From Carpediemonas membranifera (Eukaryota > Fornicata), in the NCBI GenBank assembly GCA_019828565.1, contig JAHDYR010000067.1, positions 496,001-560,000 of the forward strand: a stretch of 64,000 bases of DNA, read 5' to 3'. A model generated the notes under the pieces. That model had not been told where the DNA came from. It saw nothing but the letters and a program-made list of their open reading frames with translations, and searched no databases. This document shows positions 1 through 9,709 of this stretch, in pieces. Every line of letters starts with the position of its first letter. The stretch's first letter is position 1. The position numbers and the translations under genes are program-made.

Positions 1-597
1 GTTGGACGGCTTGTCCTGGAACGCGTTGGCGATCGCGGTGCTCTCTTGGACTGTTCTGGATAGGGCTAGAACGCGCGGCATGGCATCTTCTAGCGACATG
101 TCCTGGATCACCTCCTTGATGCGGTACATCGTCTGGTTGGATCCGAACTTGAAACAACGAACGTATATGTCGCGTAGTGTCTCGAGGGGGAACTCGGGTT
201 GGACGACTGCCATGGTAATACGGAACTTCTTGTTGACTCGAGCAACTTCGATAGGGGAGAAGTCCTTGGCGGTGATTCTAAAGAGACGGAGCTTGTTGAC
301 TTCTTGAGTAGGTCTGAGAGCGCGTCCTAGGCGCTTGATGATCTTGAGGTCCTTCTGGGCTCTGGAGCGAGCGGCACGATGATGTTGATTAAGGAGGAGA
401 GGGATCTCTTCCTCCGCGTCGTCAAGATCGTCCGCTGGTAGGATTGCTGTCACCATCTCCCGAACCTCGCTGTCGATTAGCTTCTCAATGTCTCGCTTGC
501 CCCCTAAGGCGCGGTAATCGTTGAACTTGTCCACAAAGATGAACAGTTCGTTCAGATCTGGCGACTTCAGCAACGGGGGATCGGATTTCTTCAGCAT
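1..597 (-). CDS. Gag-like ORF of element E, open at left edge
   Basis: A frame of 199 codons from ATG 597 with no stop to the window edge, so it is partial at its 3' end. It begins MLKKSDPPLLKSPDL and continues as a helical, charged protein with segments such as FVDKFNDYRALGG, and later RDIYVRCFKFGSNQTMYR. There are no zinc, protease or enzyme motifs in the visible part. Position after a palindrome and a putative LTR suggests Gag of a Ty3/gypsy-type element. A second ORF of element A is the alternative. The upstream in-frame stop is a TAA at 706. Confidence 0.55.
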   Translation of the reverse strand, partial: MLKKSDPPLLKSPDLNELFIFVDKFNDYRALGGKRDIEKLIDSEVREMVTAILPADDLDDAEEEIPLLLNQHHRAARSRAQKDLKIIKRLGRALRPTQEVNKLRLFRITAKDFSPIEVARVNKKFRITMAVVQPEFPLETLRDIYVRCFKFGSNQTMYRIKEVIQDMSLEDAMPRVLALSRTVQESTAIANAFQDKPSN

Positions 598-606
598 TTG
601 AGGGGA

Positions 607-618
607 ATTAACGTTAAT
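607..618 (-). promoter_or_regulatory. Junction palindrome of element E
   Basis: ATTAACGTTAAT, a 12-bp perfect palindrome whose centre lies between internal bases 5 and 6 if the LTR ends at 618, the same centre as in B, C and D. It sits nine bases before the ATG at 597. Confidence 0.5.
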
Positions 619-731
619 GTGCCTCGCTAATGCGGAGAATGCTTTTACAGGGAAAGAAGAAGAGAAAACCCTTGTGCCAATAAATGGCTTAAACTGTATA
701 AATGATTAGTGTGGTCTATGACCACCACACA
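618..731 (-). repeat. Putative 5' LTR of element E
   Basis: On the minus strand it starts TGTG and ends CACA, about 114 bp (the outer end may be 729). Near the outer end is an 8-bp inverted repeat with a 3-base loop, GTGTGGTC-ATA-GACCACAC. No second copy is available for confirmation. Confidence 0.42.
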
Positions 732-913
732 GCTCGTCGAAGTCGTCGGCCAGGTCCCCCAGGTTCTCTCGATGGACTGTGGGGAGCTCCTGCGAGCCAG
801 ACGCGGTGTACATCTGGGCGAGCTCATGGAAGTCTGCCGGCTCAAAGAGCGCGGGCGTATCAACAGGTGTTGCCTTGTTGTGGCCAAAGTCGAGGCCCAC
901 CGCGCGAAGCGCT
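732..913 (-). pseudogene. Element A protease C-terminus to start of pol linker
   Basis: In frame with the piece ending at 5343 once element C and one ACGG copy are removed. It encodes the end of the protease fold (GLDFG) and an acidic linker. The translation then runs into seven codons and a TAA at 706 that I assign to the LTR of element E, so A would continue beyond E outside the window. If E is not real, this would instead be the natural end of a separate gag-protease ORF. Confidence 0.55.
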
Positions 914-917
914 ACGG

Positions 918-1047
918 TGTGATATATACATATAATATATATACATATAATTACCCTCTACATATAATCCCCTGATCTCGATACGGTCAATGGCCGTCTC
1001 GACTCGACACAATTGGTGTCGCCATATAAAGCAGTGCACCCTTCACA
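918..1047 (+). repeat. 5' LTR of element C
   Basis: 130 bp, TGTGA to TCACA, identical to 5213-5342. It contains an AT-rich alternating stretch and a TATA-like ATATAAA at about 1024-1030. Confidence 0.92.
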
Positions 1048-1059
1048 GTGTTAACACTG
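1046..1059 (+). promoter_or_regulatory. Junction palindrome of element C
   Basis: CAGTGTTAACACTG, a perfect 14-bp palindrome across the LTR/internal junction, five bases before the first internal ATG (1065). It has the same placement as in B and D but a different core. Confidence 0.75.
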
Positions 1060-1064
1060 CGGTA

Positions 1065-2381
1065 ATGATCCCCAGCTCAATGATTGTCCCGTCGCTCGAT
1101 GCCGACTTTAATTCTGAAGACCTACGCCGTTTCCAAACGGATCTTGCCCGTCTCAAGGCAATTACAAGAGACCGCAACGTTCGTATGGCTACCTTCATGG
1201 CTCCCGAGACGCTGGACCTCCTGGAAGACTTCTTCGGAGAGGAGAATCTCATCGACGAAGACGACGAAACCATCGCGGACTACTTGCATCGCTTTTTGGC
1301 TCCGTCATCCACTGCCGAGCTTAAGTCAAAGCTCCAAAGCCTCATTTGCCCCACAGACGAACATTCCGAACGTGTAGCACTCATTCGCCAGTTTATTCGG
1401 TCCTTCCGTGCGACATTCGCCGACATGGAGGACAGCGACTCGGAGTCAGAGAGTGAGGGTGGCCTCGTTGAGGACCACGTCTCACAGATGGAGCGCCAAG
1501 CAATGAAGCTCTTCATCGATGCCCTGGAGCCGAAGCCGTTCCGAGAGGCGGTCAAATTTGCGGCCAAAGTCAAGCGCCCCTCGAACCTCAAGGCAATGTA
1601 CTCCCTAGCCACCCGAGAAGCAAAGCGAGACGACGCGGCCCGCCAAGAAGCCGAACGTTACGGCTATTATAGGCCGCCCCAGGCAAAGACCAAGTCCAAG
1701 AAGCCCCGAGGCCAGACCTCCAAGCCTTCTCCGTCCGACAGTCGCTCTTCTCCAGCCGATCGTCGCGAGGCCCGCCACAACAGCTCCGACAAGGCCAATG
1801 ACGTCGACCCGGCCAAGAAGCCTCCCCATCGCCCTTGCTCTAGCTGCGGTGGCTGGCACTGGGACTCCCAGTGTCCGACAGGCAAGCCCGAGGTGAACCT
1901 CCTAGAGAACGCCAAGCCCCTCATGACCTCCGGCCAAATAAATGGCCAGCAGTGTTCGTTTCGTTTGGATACAGGGGCGACGTTCTCAGCGGTGACGGAG
2001 GGAGCAGTGGAACAATTTCACTTACCAACTTGCACCGGGCCAACGATACACTACGTGACCGCTGATCAGCGAGTGTCGAAGACAAACACCTATGCCACCG
2101 CTACAATAATATTGGAGAGGCTGACGCCGGTTGACGTCGAGATACAGGTACGGCTAGTGGTACTCCCAGGCGCTCCGGTCAAGACCATCGTCGGTCTAGA
2201 CATTCTTCGCGAGCTCGGAGTCGTGACGAACGATGAACTCTTCATCAGGCTCATCGATAAGGCCGAGGATGGCGACGATGGGGATGACATTGATGTTGAG
2301 ATTAATCAGGTGGAGGAGACGTTGGATGACTCACTGTCGGCCATCACTGTGCCGGATTCAGACATAGCTCCCCGACATATG
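1065..2381 (+). pseudogene. Element C gag and aspartic protease
   Basis: Gag with Asp/Glu/Ser-rich segments, a Pro/Lys-rich linker, and a zinc knuckle CSSCGGWHWDSQC near 1835-1873 (Cys-x2-Cys-x3-His-x4-Cys). An aspartic protease follows with RLDTGATF near 1961-1984 and a hydrophobic segment ending in GLDIL. An in-frame ATG at 990 lies within the LTR, so 1065 or 1080 is the likelier start. The frame formally runs to 2513, but from about 2380 the pol sequence is in another frame. The related element D encodes gag-pol as one frame, so I read this as a frameshift. Programmed frameshifting in C is the alternative. Confidence 0.8.
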
Positions 2382-2752
2382 GGCGCTGATCCGGGAGTTT
2401 GCCGAGCTGTTCGGGGGACTACCCCCGGAGGGCTCTACCCTTGGCCCCATGGCCATAGATACATCCGAAGACGCGCTCATCCAGAGCCGCCCGAGACACC
2501 TGGGACCCCCTAAGCGGGAGTTAGTGCGGCAGGAAGTCCGCCGGTTGAAGCGGGAAGGTATTATCCGAGACTGCCGTGGGCCGTGGGCAAGCCCAATAGT
2601 GGTCGCCACGAAGAAGGATGGGGCTATTCGACTCTGTGTGGACCTCACTGCGGTCAACAACGTAACCAAGCCGGACCGGTTCCCGCTGCCGGACCTACGG
2701 TCCTTCGTCCACGAGGCCGCAGGTGCTGAGTGGTTCAGCAGTATGGACCTCA
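2368..2752 (+). pseudogene. Element C reverse transcriptase, N-terminal part
   Basis: Opens after a TAG at 2365-2367 with the Ty3/gypsy pre-RT motif (IREFAELFGGLPPEG). It continues through EVRRLKREGIIR, SPIVVATKKDG and the first palm motif region ending SMDLR. The frame breaks at about 2752: comparison with element D (DLRSGYW) shows five bases missing inside this conserved motif. Downstream translation in this frame to 3084 is meaningless. Confidence 0.85.
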
Positions 2753-4353
2753 GGGTACCATCAGATGAAGGTCCGGCCCGAAGACGTTTTCAAGACGGGG
2801 TTCGTCACCCCCGACGACTATTGCGAGTTTGTTCGCACGCCGTTCGGCTTGAGGAATGCTCCTGCGGTGTTCCAGCGGGAGATGCAGCGCAGCCTGGCAC
2901 CAGTCTTGCACAAGGGCGCTTGCGTGTACATCGACGATATTCTGAACTATGCCCGGACGGCAGAGGAATACCTTGCTACACTCCGGACGGTCTTCGAGTG
3001 TTTGAGAGCGGCCAGACTAAGGCTGGCACCCAAGAAGTGCACGTTCGGAGCCAAGAGCGTGGAAGTGGTCGGGTTCGTCATTGACGGAACCGGCAGTCGC
3101 GTGTCGGAGTCGAGGATTGCCTCGCTCAGGGCCCTAGCTAGGCCCAACAACATGACAGATCTCCGCGGCATCATTGGAAAATTCAACTATCTGGCAAGGT
3201 TCATACCGGACTGCCAGAGGGTCCTCGCCCCGCTCTACGAGATCAAGGATATGGGGCAGTGGACCGACGAGCACGACGGCATAGTACGCGAGCTCGCAGA
3301 GACGGTAGCGAACGCAGCGGCGCTAGTGTTCCCCGACCTGACAAAGCCGTGGCAGCTATACACTGATGCTTCTGACGAGGGCATCGGCGGGGTCCTGCTT
3401 CAGGGTGACCCAGGGGAAGAACAGGTAGTTGCCTTTTTCAGCAAGAAGTTCTCGGCAGTTCAAGGGCGGTGGTCGACGTATGACAAGGAACTATACGCCA
3501 TTGTACACTGCGTGACACAGCCCGACCTCGCCCCGCTGTTCAAGCTACACCCAGACCTCACTGTGTGTTCCGACCACAAGAACCTACTATTCCTTCACAA
3601 GCGGAAGGACCTCAGCGCCAAGCTCGAGAGGTGGAGGATTATCCTGGGCGAGTATCCGTTCAGGCTGCGGCATGTAGCCGGGAAGGACAACGTAGTAGCG
3701 GATGCCCTATCCCGACTGCCGATGGAGACAAACTTACTCGACCGGCAACAGATTCCTGACGACGCTCGTGCATTACTAGAGTCTCTACATGGGGGCAGTG
3801 CGGGCCACGTTCCATTGGCAGCAATGCAGGACCGGGCGGGTGATCGATGGGAGGAGATTAGACCCTTCACTCGCCAGTGGGTCGAAGAGTGCCCCATATG
3901 CCAGAAGGCACGGGAACCGGGGCGTACGAGAGTCCCCTGGCACTCCACGCAGCACAGGCAGCCATTCGAGGTGGTGCAGCTTGATACTATCGGGCCCCTC
4001 CCCCAATCACCGCACGGCAACCAGTACGTTGTCGTAGTCATTGATGCGTTCTCGAAGTACGTGGACGTCTACCCGGTGAAGAGCACCGACGCCCAGGGGG
4101 CGGCCGAGGTGGTTGCCCGCGTGTGTGGTCGATGGGGAGTACCACAGACGATCCAGACTGACCAAGGCTCGCAGTTCCGAAATGAACTCGTCAACCAAGT
4201 CACGACTCGACTGACCCTCAACCATCGATTCTCCACCGCATATCATCCTGCTAGTAATGGCATAGTGGAGAGAGCCAATGGCACGTTGGTCCGAGCTCTA
4301 CGCAAGCTGTTGTTGGAGGCGGAAGACGACCAGTGGGAGCACTGGCTCCCCGG
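2753..4353 (+). pseudogene. Element C reverse transcriptase, RNase H, integrase core
   Basis: Resumes with GYHQMKV, then FVRTPFGLRNAPAVFQ and the catalytic YIDD motif near 2927. RNase H shows YTDASDEGIGGVL (about 3359-3400) and FSKKFS. Integrase has a CPIC zinc-finger half, the first Asp in QLDTIGPLP, the second in IQTDQGSQFRN and the Glu in GIVERANGT: a full D,D-35-E triad. The frame breaks again at about 4353, one base off, and runs into a false stop at 4370. Confidence 0.88.
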
Positions 4354-5051
4354 TCGCGCAGCTGGTGATTAACAGCGCGCCACACAGCACGCTAGGGGGC
4401 ATGAGCCCACTCCAATGCCTCTTCGGCATCTCACCCGCCGTTCTTAAGTCGGCCGAGCAGTTGGCACCGATGGCGGAGGCTGTCGGGGCCCCGGCGGATC
4501 TGGCAGAGTGGGCACGGGCTCGGCAGGGCTTCAGAGCGGCAGCGGAACAAGCGGTGGGTGAGTATGAACGCCGCCAGGCTGCGAAACAGCCGGCTGAGTC
4601 TCAGTCTAAGGTACGGACTGGCGACCTCTATTTTGTGAGGTGGGCAACGAGACAGACGAAGTTGACTGCTAAGGCCCGTGGACCGATGCAGGCCGTCGGG
4701 CAAGGGGAAAGCCCGAACACCTGGCGCATGAAGGACTTAATCTCGCACAAGGTGGTACTGATCCATGAGGAACGGATAAGCGTGGCTAAGGTCTCGATGG
4801 AGCAAGCGGTGCGCTTAGCGGCACGGGATCATCAGGAATTCGTTGTCGAAAGGATCGTAGGCCACAAGCTCGGTAGTAGGAAGAATCGTTCGGCCATCTT
4901 GATCGAATGGGCCGGTTTTGAACCAGATGAAGCCACTTGGGAACCGTTGAACGCGGCGAATGCGCAGCTAAGAGCTCTGGACGACTATTTGGACACTTTG
5001 ACATCAGTAAGTAGGAAAAGGCTGGAAGGAACCATCCCGAAGCGCCATTAG
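4354..5051 (+). pseudogene. Element C integrase C-terminus and chromodomain
   Basis: Picks up at QLVINSAPHSTLGG in the frame that stays open to 5051. It contains the integrase C-terminal beta domain (GDLYFVRW, GPMQAVG) and a terminal chromodomain at about 4840-4995: FVVERIVGHK, LIEWAGF and EATWEPL with the aromatic residues expected for a methyl-lysine cage. In chromoviruses this domain targets integration to marked chromatin. Confidence 0.87.
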
Positions 5052-5212
5052 GGAAATGTCGACGACGAACTTCGTTGTTGCGGACTCCTCGACGATTTAT
5101 CGACTCCTGGACTATCCGCCGACTTCTGGACGATTACGTCAAGGGTCAGAGATTTGCCCTGGATTTTTTTCTCAGGAGTGAGGATTTATTTTTTTGGGTG
5201 GGGAGGGGGTAG

Positions 5213-5342
5213 TGTGATATATACATATAATATATATACATATAATTACCCTCTACATATAATCCCCTGATCTCGATACGGTCAATGGCCGTCTCGACTC
5301 GACACAATTGGTGTCGCCATATAAAGCAGTGCACCCTTCACA
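5213..5342 (+). repeat. 3' LTR of element C
   Basis: 130 bp, identical to the 5' LTR. Preceded by a G-rich polypurine run and followed by target duplication ACGG. Confidence 0.92.
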
Positions 5343-6177
5343 ACGGTGCCATACAGGACTGCCACGGGCAGGTCGTTGACAATATAGGCGGTCAGCTCGG
5401 TCGAGGCTCGGACCGGAATGTCGAAGTATGGCTCTGAGATGATGGGAGTGAGCTGTGCTGTGCCCACATACTCGCCGTGGACATCTCTCCAGCCGTTGAC
5501 AGGGCCTGAGGCTGGTTTCACCTCGAGGGAGAGGTAGGCGGCAGCATCCGGGCGCATCAATATGGGGTACTGTTCCGCACCTGTGTCGAGTGACACGACC
5601 AGTGGTGAGCCGTTCCGCTGCGTGCGCATCACTGCGCGATATCGGTTCGTCGGAGTATCCGGTAGGCTGTCCAATAGGGGCTCGGTTGCGACTCCCGGCA
5701 CGTATGACATGGGCTTATCAGCATCACGAGCCTCCCGGTTGCGTGCAATGCCAGGGAGGGCGAGATTGCGCCTCTCGGCTTCCTTCTTGACCTCGGGCAT
5801 GACTGTCTTGCCTTGCTTATCGCACACTCGGTAGTGGTCGGTCAACTGCTTATTCTTCAGCTTGCTCGGATCAACGCGGAGCTGTTTGACAATGTTGCAG
5901 TCTTTCGTCGGGTGTGCGGTCAGGTGGAACGCGCACTTTCCGCCCGTCGTTCTCGGCGGGGGTGGTGCGAGTACGGGGCCCGAGCTGGGTTGTCGCTCTG
6001 GGGCCGTGTCGGACGATACTGGTCGCAGCAGCGGCTCGATACGGATCAAATCCGCTTGCAGCGAGCCGAGGGCCTCCCGTGCCTCATCTAGCATGGCGGT
6101 GACAGGCTCTGCCGCCGTGACGCGGTTGATAGAGCCCTCGCCCACCAGATATGCTGTGGTCGTGGCGTTTGGGGAGG
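5343..6177 (-). pseudogene. Element A gag C-terminus and aspartic protease
   Basis: Continuation of the frame that starts at 9684. It holds a zinc knuckle of form CAFHLTAHPTKDC (Cys-x2-His-x3-His-x4-Cys), the type seen in some Ty3/gypsy Gags, then a basic linker and an aspartic protease with the active-site motif LDTGA near 5590-5576. Proline-rich sequence precedes the knuckle. The frame is cut at 5343-5346 (ACGG) by element C and continues at 913. The protease would mature the Gag-Pol polyprotein inside virus-like particles. Confidence 0.75.
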
Positions 6178-6252
6178 TGTGGCAACAGGTTCTCTAGTCA
6201 GTGCAGTTTATGGTAAATAGAATCTCATCTTTGTCTCTTCCGTGCTGCCACA
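6178..6252 (+). repeat. 5' LTR of element B
   Basis: 75 bp, from TGTGGCA to TGCCACA (perfect 7-bp terminal inverted repeat), identical to 8806-8880. Confidence 0.92.
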
Positions 6253-6264
6253 GTTATATAACTG
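6251..6264 (+). promoter_or_regulatory. Junction palindrome of element B
   Basis: CAGTTATATAACTG, a perfect 14-bp palindrome made of the last two LTR bases and the first 12 internal bases. It could form a 5-bp stem with a self-complementary ATAT loop. It lies where a primer-binding site is expected, yet there is no TGG start as for a tRNA 3' end complement. Confidence 0.75.
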
Positions 6265-8805
6265 CCAATAAGCTTTGCGGTAGTATCATGCTGGTTCGGA
6301 TGGACGAAGTTCTGGCGATTCAGGAGAAAGAAAGAGGTGTGCTAGCCTTTCCGTTCAAAATTCTGCAGTATTTCGGCAGTGAGGGAGGTGATAATGCTTA
6401 ACACCTAATATGCAGCGAATTCTTCCGTTGCTTGCTATGGAATTCGCACTCCAACGCGAGTAGCGCAAGTCGGTAGCTCTGTTCATCATGGTTCCGTCGA
6501 AGAAGTGCGCCTGGGGACTATACGGCGTAAAAAACGACGTGAGACAACACCTGGTGACGTATAATAGTAGAGCTGTGCGAAACTGACGACGCTGAATGAA
6601 GTCCGCTCCCACAACGAGTGCGAAAATCGATCGATCGCTAGCTAAGCGCAACGCGACGATTCAGGAAGACTTGCACAGAGGGGGGCGAGCTCCAGACACG
6701 AGGAGGACGGATAGCCATGATGGTGTCCCCTTGTAATGACCGAGCGAGGTAGAAAATCCCTCAATCTTTTGATTGAAGCCCGAGTGAGTGACCTAACCTC
6801 TCGAGCGAAGACTTGGGATGGCTAGAGCCATTTTGCCCCGCGATGTTCAATTTGCCCCAGATTGATCAGCTGAGCGGACACATGTTCGTTTCAACCAAAT
6901 AGCGGCTTTGCTTGCAGCTAAGTGGGATGTTCCCCTTGAAAATGCTTAGTTTATATGCGAACAGCTGAAATTAGCTGCTATGTCCATGCTCCGACGACTT
7001 TTCGTGTGGTACTAGCGATCTTACGGACAATTTCGCTGTTTCATGCCACGACGAGCCATTGTGCTGGTCCAGGAGCGTAATAATGCCTTGATACAACGAG
7101 TGGCTGCGTTGGCTGCTCTCTTCAAGTGATATAACCGTCGTTCCAGCGGCGTCGTTCCACGACGAGCGCCGCATCGAGCTCATCTAGCTCTCACCATTTT
7201 CCTCACCTTCCTCGCCACGCAAGCAGCAACGGGGTACCACGACGAGGGTTCGTTCCCCCTACAGCGAGCTGACGTGTCTGAGACCATGTTCGATCGACCG
7301 AATCTTTATAGATTCGATGGCCGAATCTTCTGATATCTACGGTCTACAGAAGGAACTAAGTCATTCTAACGCATTCTAGCGTGACGAGAAGCCCTATAAC
7401 AGATTTATGAGAGGTCTGACGCGACATTTGACCATTGTTGACCGCAGGTGAATTGCACCAATGATATGCCTCAAAAGGCGGGTAAGCAAGTTCATATGAC
7501 ATCCAGCGGTACAAGACGAGTGGTCTGCGGCGTCTGAGAGACCTGCACTGTGAAACAGGGAGGTGATTGGTCTGCTGCCCGCGCTGCCAACGACGTGGCG
7601 CGACAGCCTTTGAGGCCTTACAGCGGACGCAGGGCGAGGGTACGAGCTGTATACGACGGTGATGTACGGGGTGGCGACCTTACTAGGTCCAGTCCGACCC
7701 ACGGAGTCATTCATTTGACGGGTTGGCAGGTTGACCTTCGCCTTTATGACTTGACTTTTATGCTCATTCGATGGAGCCTTGGGACTGACGTATCGTGCTT
7801 GTGAGGTGGCCCAAGTCGGTCTGCCTTCTGCCAGTCTACCCAACGGTGTCCATGTGCTGAGTCGAGGTTGGTGCTCCAAGCTCCGGCATATGCTAAGCCG
7901 GGACAGTGGCGAGCCTGAATCAGTGTGATGAGCTGTACAAATCAATCTCAGTGTCTATCGACCAAGACGTGACCTGAACCCGGAACGTGCGGAGGTCGAC
8001 GGTGCTCCTTTAGCACACTTGGTCTGACGTGAAGGACACTTCTTCTTATGCGGGGTGGACGACGGTGACGAGCTGTGTTAGAACGTCTATCGCGATGACT
8101 TATATCGGTGATGGAGCTGGTCTCTGGTGGGTTGAGCGGCTATGCTTGGCCTTGATCAGTATTCACGTCCAGGTCGGCGTGACTCCTATCCTTCCCTTTT
8201 GTTCGTAGATGATAAGTTGCCTTGAAGTGGGTGAGCGTAGGCCCAACGCCGGTCAAAACGACAGAGTACCGTGGATGGCTGGAAGCTTTCTTTCTGCTCG
8301 AAGTTACTGCCTTGAAGCGGCTGATCTTGGAGGCCATAAGAAGTCAGGCGGAGACTCGAGTTAACGAACAACATGAGGGGCAACCCCCACTCTCTCCTTG
8401 AAGGGACCCTGAACCTACTGGTTATTCCCTTCTGATGCGTGGTAACAGGCCACATGTCGCCGCAACATGTAGTTTCGGTGATGATGCCCTCGACATGATG
8501 TCGTGGTGTGCAGAGTTTTCTCTTCTGGAGTTCTCTGATATGATGAGAACAGCTGTGTGCCAGCGGTCTCAGAACAACGCACCTTCTTTCCGGTCCTCGG
8601 CCGCGACCTTCCGGTCCGTGGGGGCAGGGTGTGCGGTCTTCTGCTCTTAAGTCGAGTCAGCCTCGAGCCGTTTCAGTTGTTCCTCGCCTGCCGTTTGCGC
8701 TGTTGTGCTTGGTACGGTCGGTATCTCTGCCATCTTTTCTGCACTTCCCTGTTCTCCTTCTTCCGTTGTCCTGTCCTCGCCTTTGGCTCCGGGCCGTGGG
8801 GGCAG
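6253..8805 (+). other. Internal region of element B, no gene seen
   Basis: No credible coding frame on either strand. It contains CCACGACGAG three times (7046-7055, 7157-7166, 7237-7246), the only short repeated motif I noticed. I recognise neither host-gene fragments nor retroviral domains. Confidence 0.7.
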
Positions 8806-8880
8806 TGTGGCAACAGGTTCTCTAGTCAGTGCAGTTTATGGTAAATAGAATCTCATCTTTGTCTCTTCCGTGCTGCCACA
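8806..8880 (+). repeat. 3' LTR of element B
   Basis: 75 bp, identical to 6178-6252. Followed by target duplication GGAGG, which matches 6173-6177. Confidence 0.92.
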
Positions 8881-9684
8881 GGAGGCGAGGCCATGGAGAA
8901 AGGCTGTCTTGACCTCCGTGCTGACCTTGTTGTCGTGCTCTTTCCCGCTCTTGTCAGACCTGTCGGCAAAAACGAAGTTATAAGTGGAGCGGAATTTGGC
9001 GAGGTACTCCAACACGCTGCGGCTCGTTGCGAGCTTGTCGGAGGTGTAAATGGGGCTGGGGACGGCCCGGAGAATCTCCAGACTTTCGGCAATCGAAAAG
9101 TCCAAGAGGTCGCGTATCAGCCAGAAGAACTGCTCTGCCTGGGTGGCGAGAGCCTGGGCGCGATTCAAGACGGGTTCCTTGTTCTCCTTAACCGACGGTG
9201 TCTCGGGGTTCGCCTCGAGGGCTTGCAGCTCTTTCACAAGCTTGATAGCCTCGCGGGCGGTTGTCTGCATATCAGCCTTCTCTTCTGAAGTGAGCTCGGT
9301 GCCGATACTCTTGAAGAGGACAATGGCGCGCTCGAGTGTCTCCAGCTCTTGGCGCTTCTTGCTGATGGCGTCCGGTGAGGGAGGCTTGGTGTTGGCGGTA
9401 TCGCTCTTGACCGTGCGGTCCCTGGAATAGGGCACCAGCTCGGTAACCAAGTACTCAAACAGATCGTCGCAGGTCAACATCTTCACACCCTTGTCGTTGA
9501 TATCCGTGTAAACTGTGCCGGGCTTGAAGTAGCCGCGAATAAAGTCTTCTACGGGACCAGGCGTTAGGAAATGTCGCAGGGGGTCCGGTTTCGTGGTTGT
9601 TTGGAAATAAGTTTTCATCTGATCGGTGAACGCCGCCCAAAGAACGAGATTTCGTTCGTGCGGGGCGTTAATATCGGTAGTCAT
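8881..9684 (-). pseudogene. Element A gag, N-terminal 268 codons
   Basis: ATG at 9684. The 268 codons are helical and charged, with a Glu/Lys-rich central part and no recognisable enzyme motif, which fits a capsid-type Gag. The frame runs to the end of target-duplication GGAGG (8881-8885), where element B begins; the apparent C-terminal codons down to 8836 are B LTR sequence. The frame resumes without loss at 6172. No interior stop or frameshift is visible in this piece, so the insertion of B is the cause of the break. The Gag call rests on position before a zinc knuckle and protease, not on sequence recognition. Confidence 0.7.
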
Positions 9685-9699
9685 TACTTTGTTTGCTGG

Positions 9700-9709
9700 A
9701 GAAGCTTCT
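9700..9709 (-). promoter_or_regulatory. Junction palindrome of element A
   Basis: AGAAGCTTCT is a 10-bp perfect palindrome spanning the last base of the LTR and the first nine internal bases, at the expected primer-binding position. It is shorter than, and offset one base from, the palindromes of B, C and D. Confidence 0.5.

Larger units (their letters stand above)
1..731 (-). mobile_element. Putative LTR retrotransposon E (partial)
   Basis: Inferred minus-strand LTR element entering from the left edge. Evidence: a gag-like frame open from ATG 597 to base 1; a 12-bp palindrome at 607-618 at the same spacing before the ATG as in C and D; and a TGTG...CACA-bounded stretch (about 618-731) upstream of it. 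The frame of element A becomes implausible exactly at 731. The second LTR and target duplication are outside the window, so the call stays provisional. Confidence 0.5.
918..5342 (+). mobile_element. Chromovirus-type Ty3/gypsy retrotransposon C (broken)
   Basis: 4425 bp with two identical 130-bp LTRs (918-1047, 5213-5342), a polypurine tract just before the 3' LTR (about 5196-5212) and a 4-bp target duplication ACGG (914-917 and 5343-5346). Domain order is gag, zinc knuckle, protease, reverse transcriptase, RNase H, integrase and a C-terminal chromodomain, which defines chromoviruses. The coding region is broken in three places although the LTRs are identical. It is inserted in element A and in opposite orientation to it. 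Confidence 0.93.
6178..8880 (+). mobile_element. Non-autonomous LTR element B
   Basis: A 2703-bp element bounded by two identical 75-bp direct repeats and flanked by a 5-bp target duplication, GGAGG (6173-6177 and 8881-8885). The internal 2.55 kb has no reading frame resembling gag, protease, reverse transcriptase or integrase; the longest frames have no protein-like composition. It therefore resembles a LARD/TRIM-type passenger mobilised by a related autonomous element. The junction palindrome next to the left LTR and a G-rich stretch just before the right LTR (8796-8805) both favour plus orientation. It interrupts the gag of element A. Confidence 0.88.

Noticed and set aside
7394-7945. 183-codon minus-strand frame inside element B
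   Set aside because: No protein-like features and no ATG-driven domain; consistent with random open sequence.
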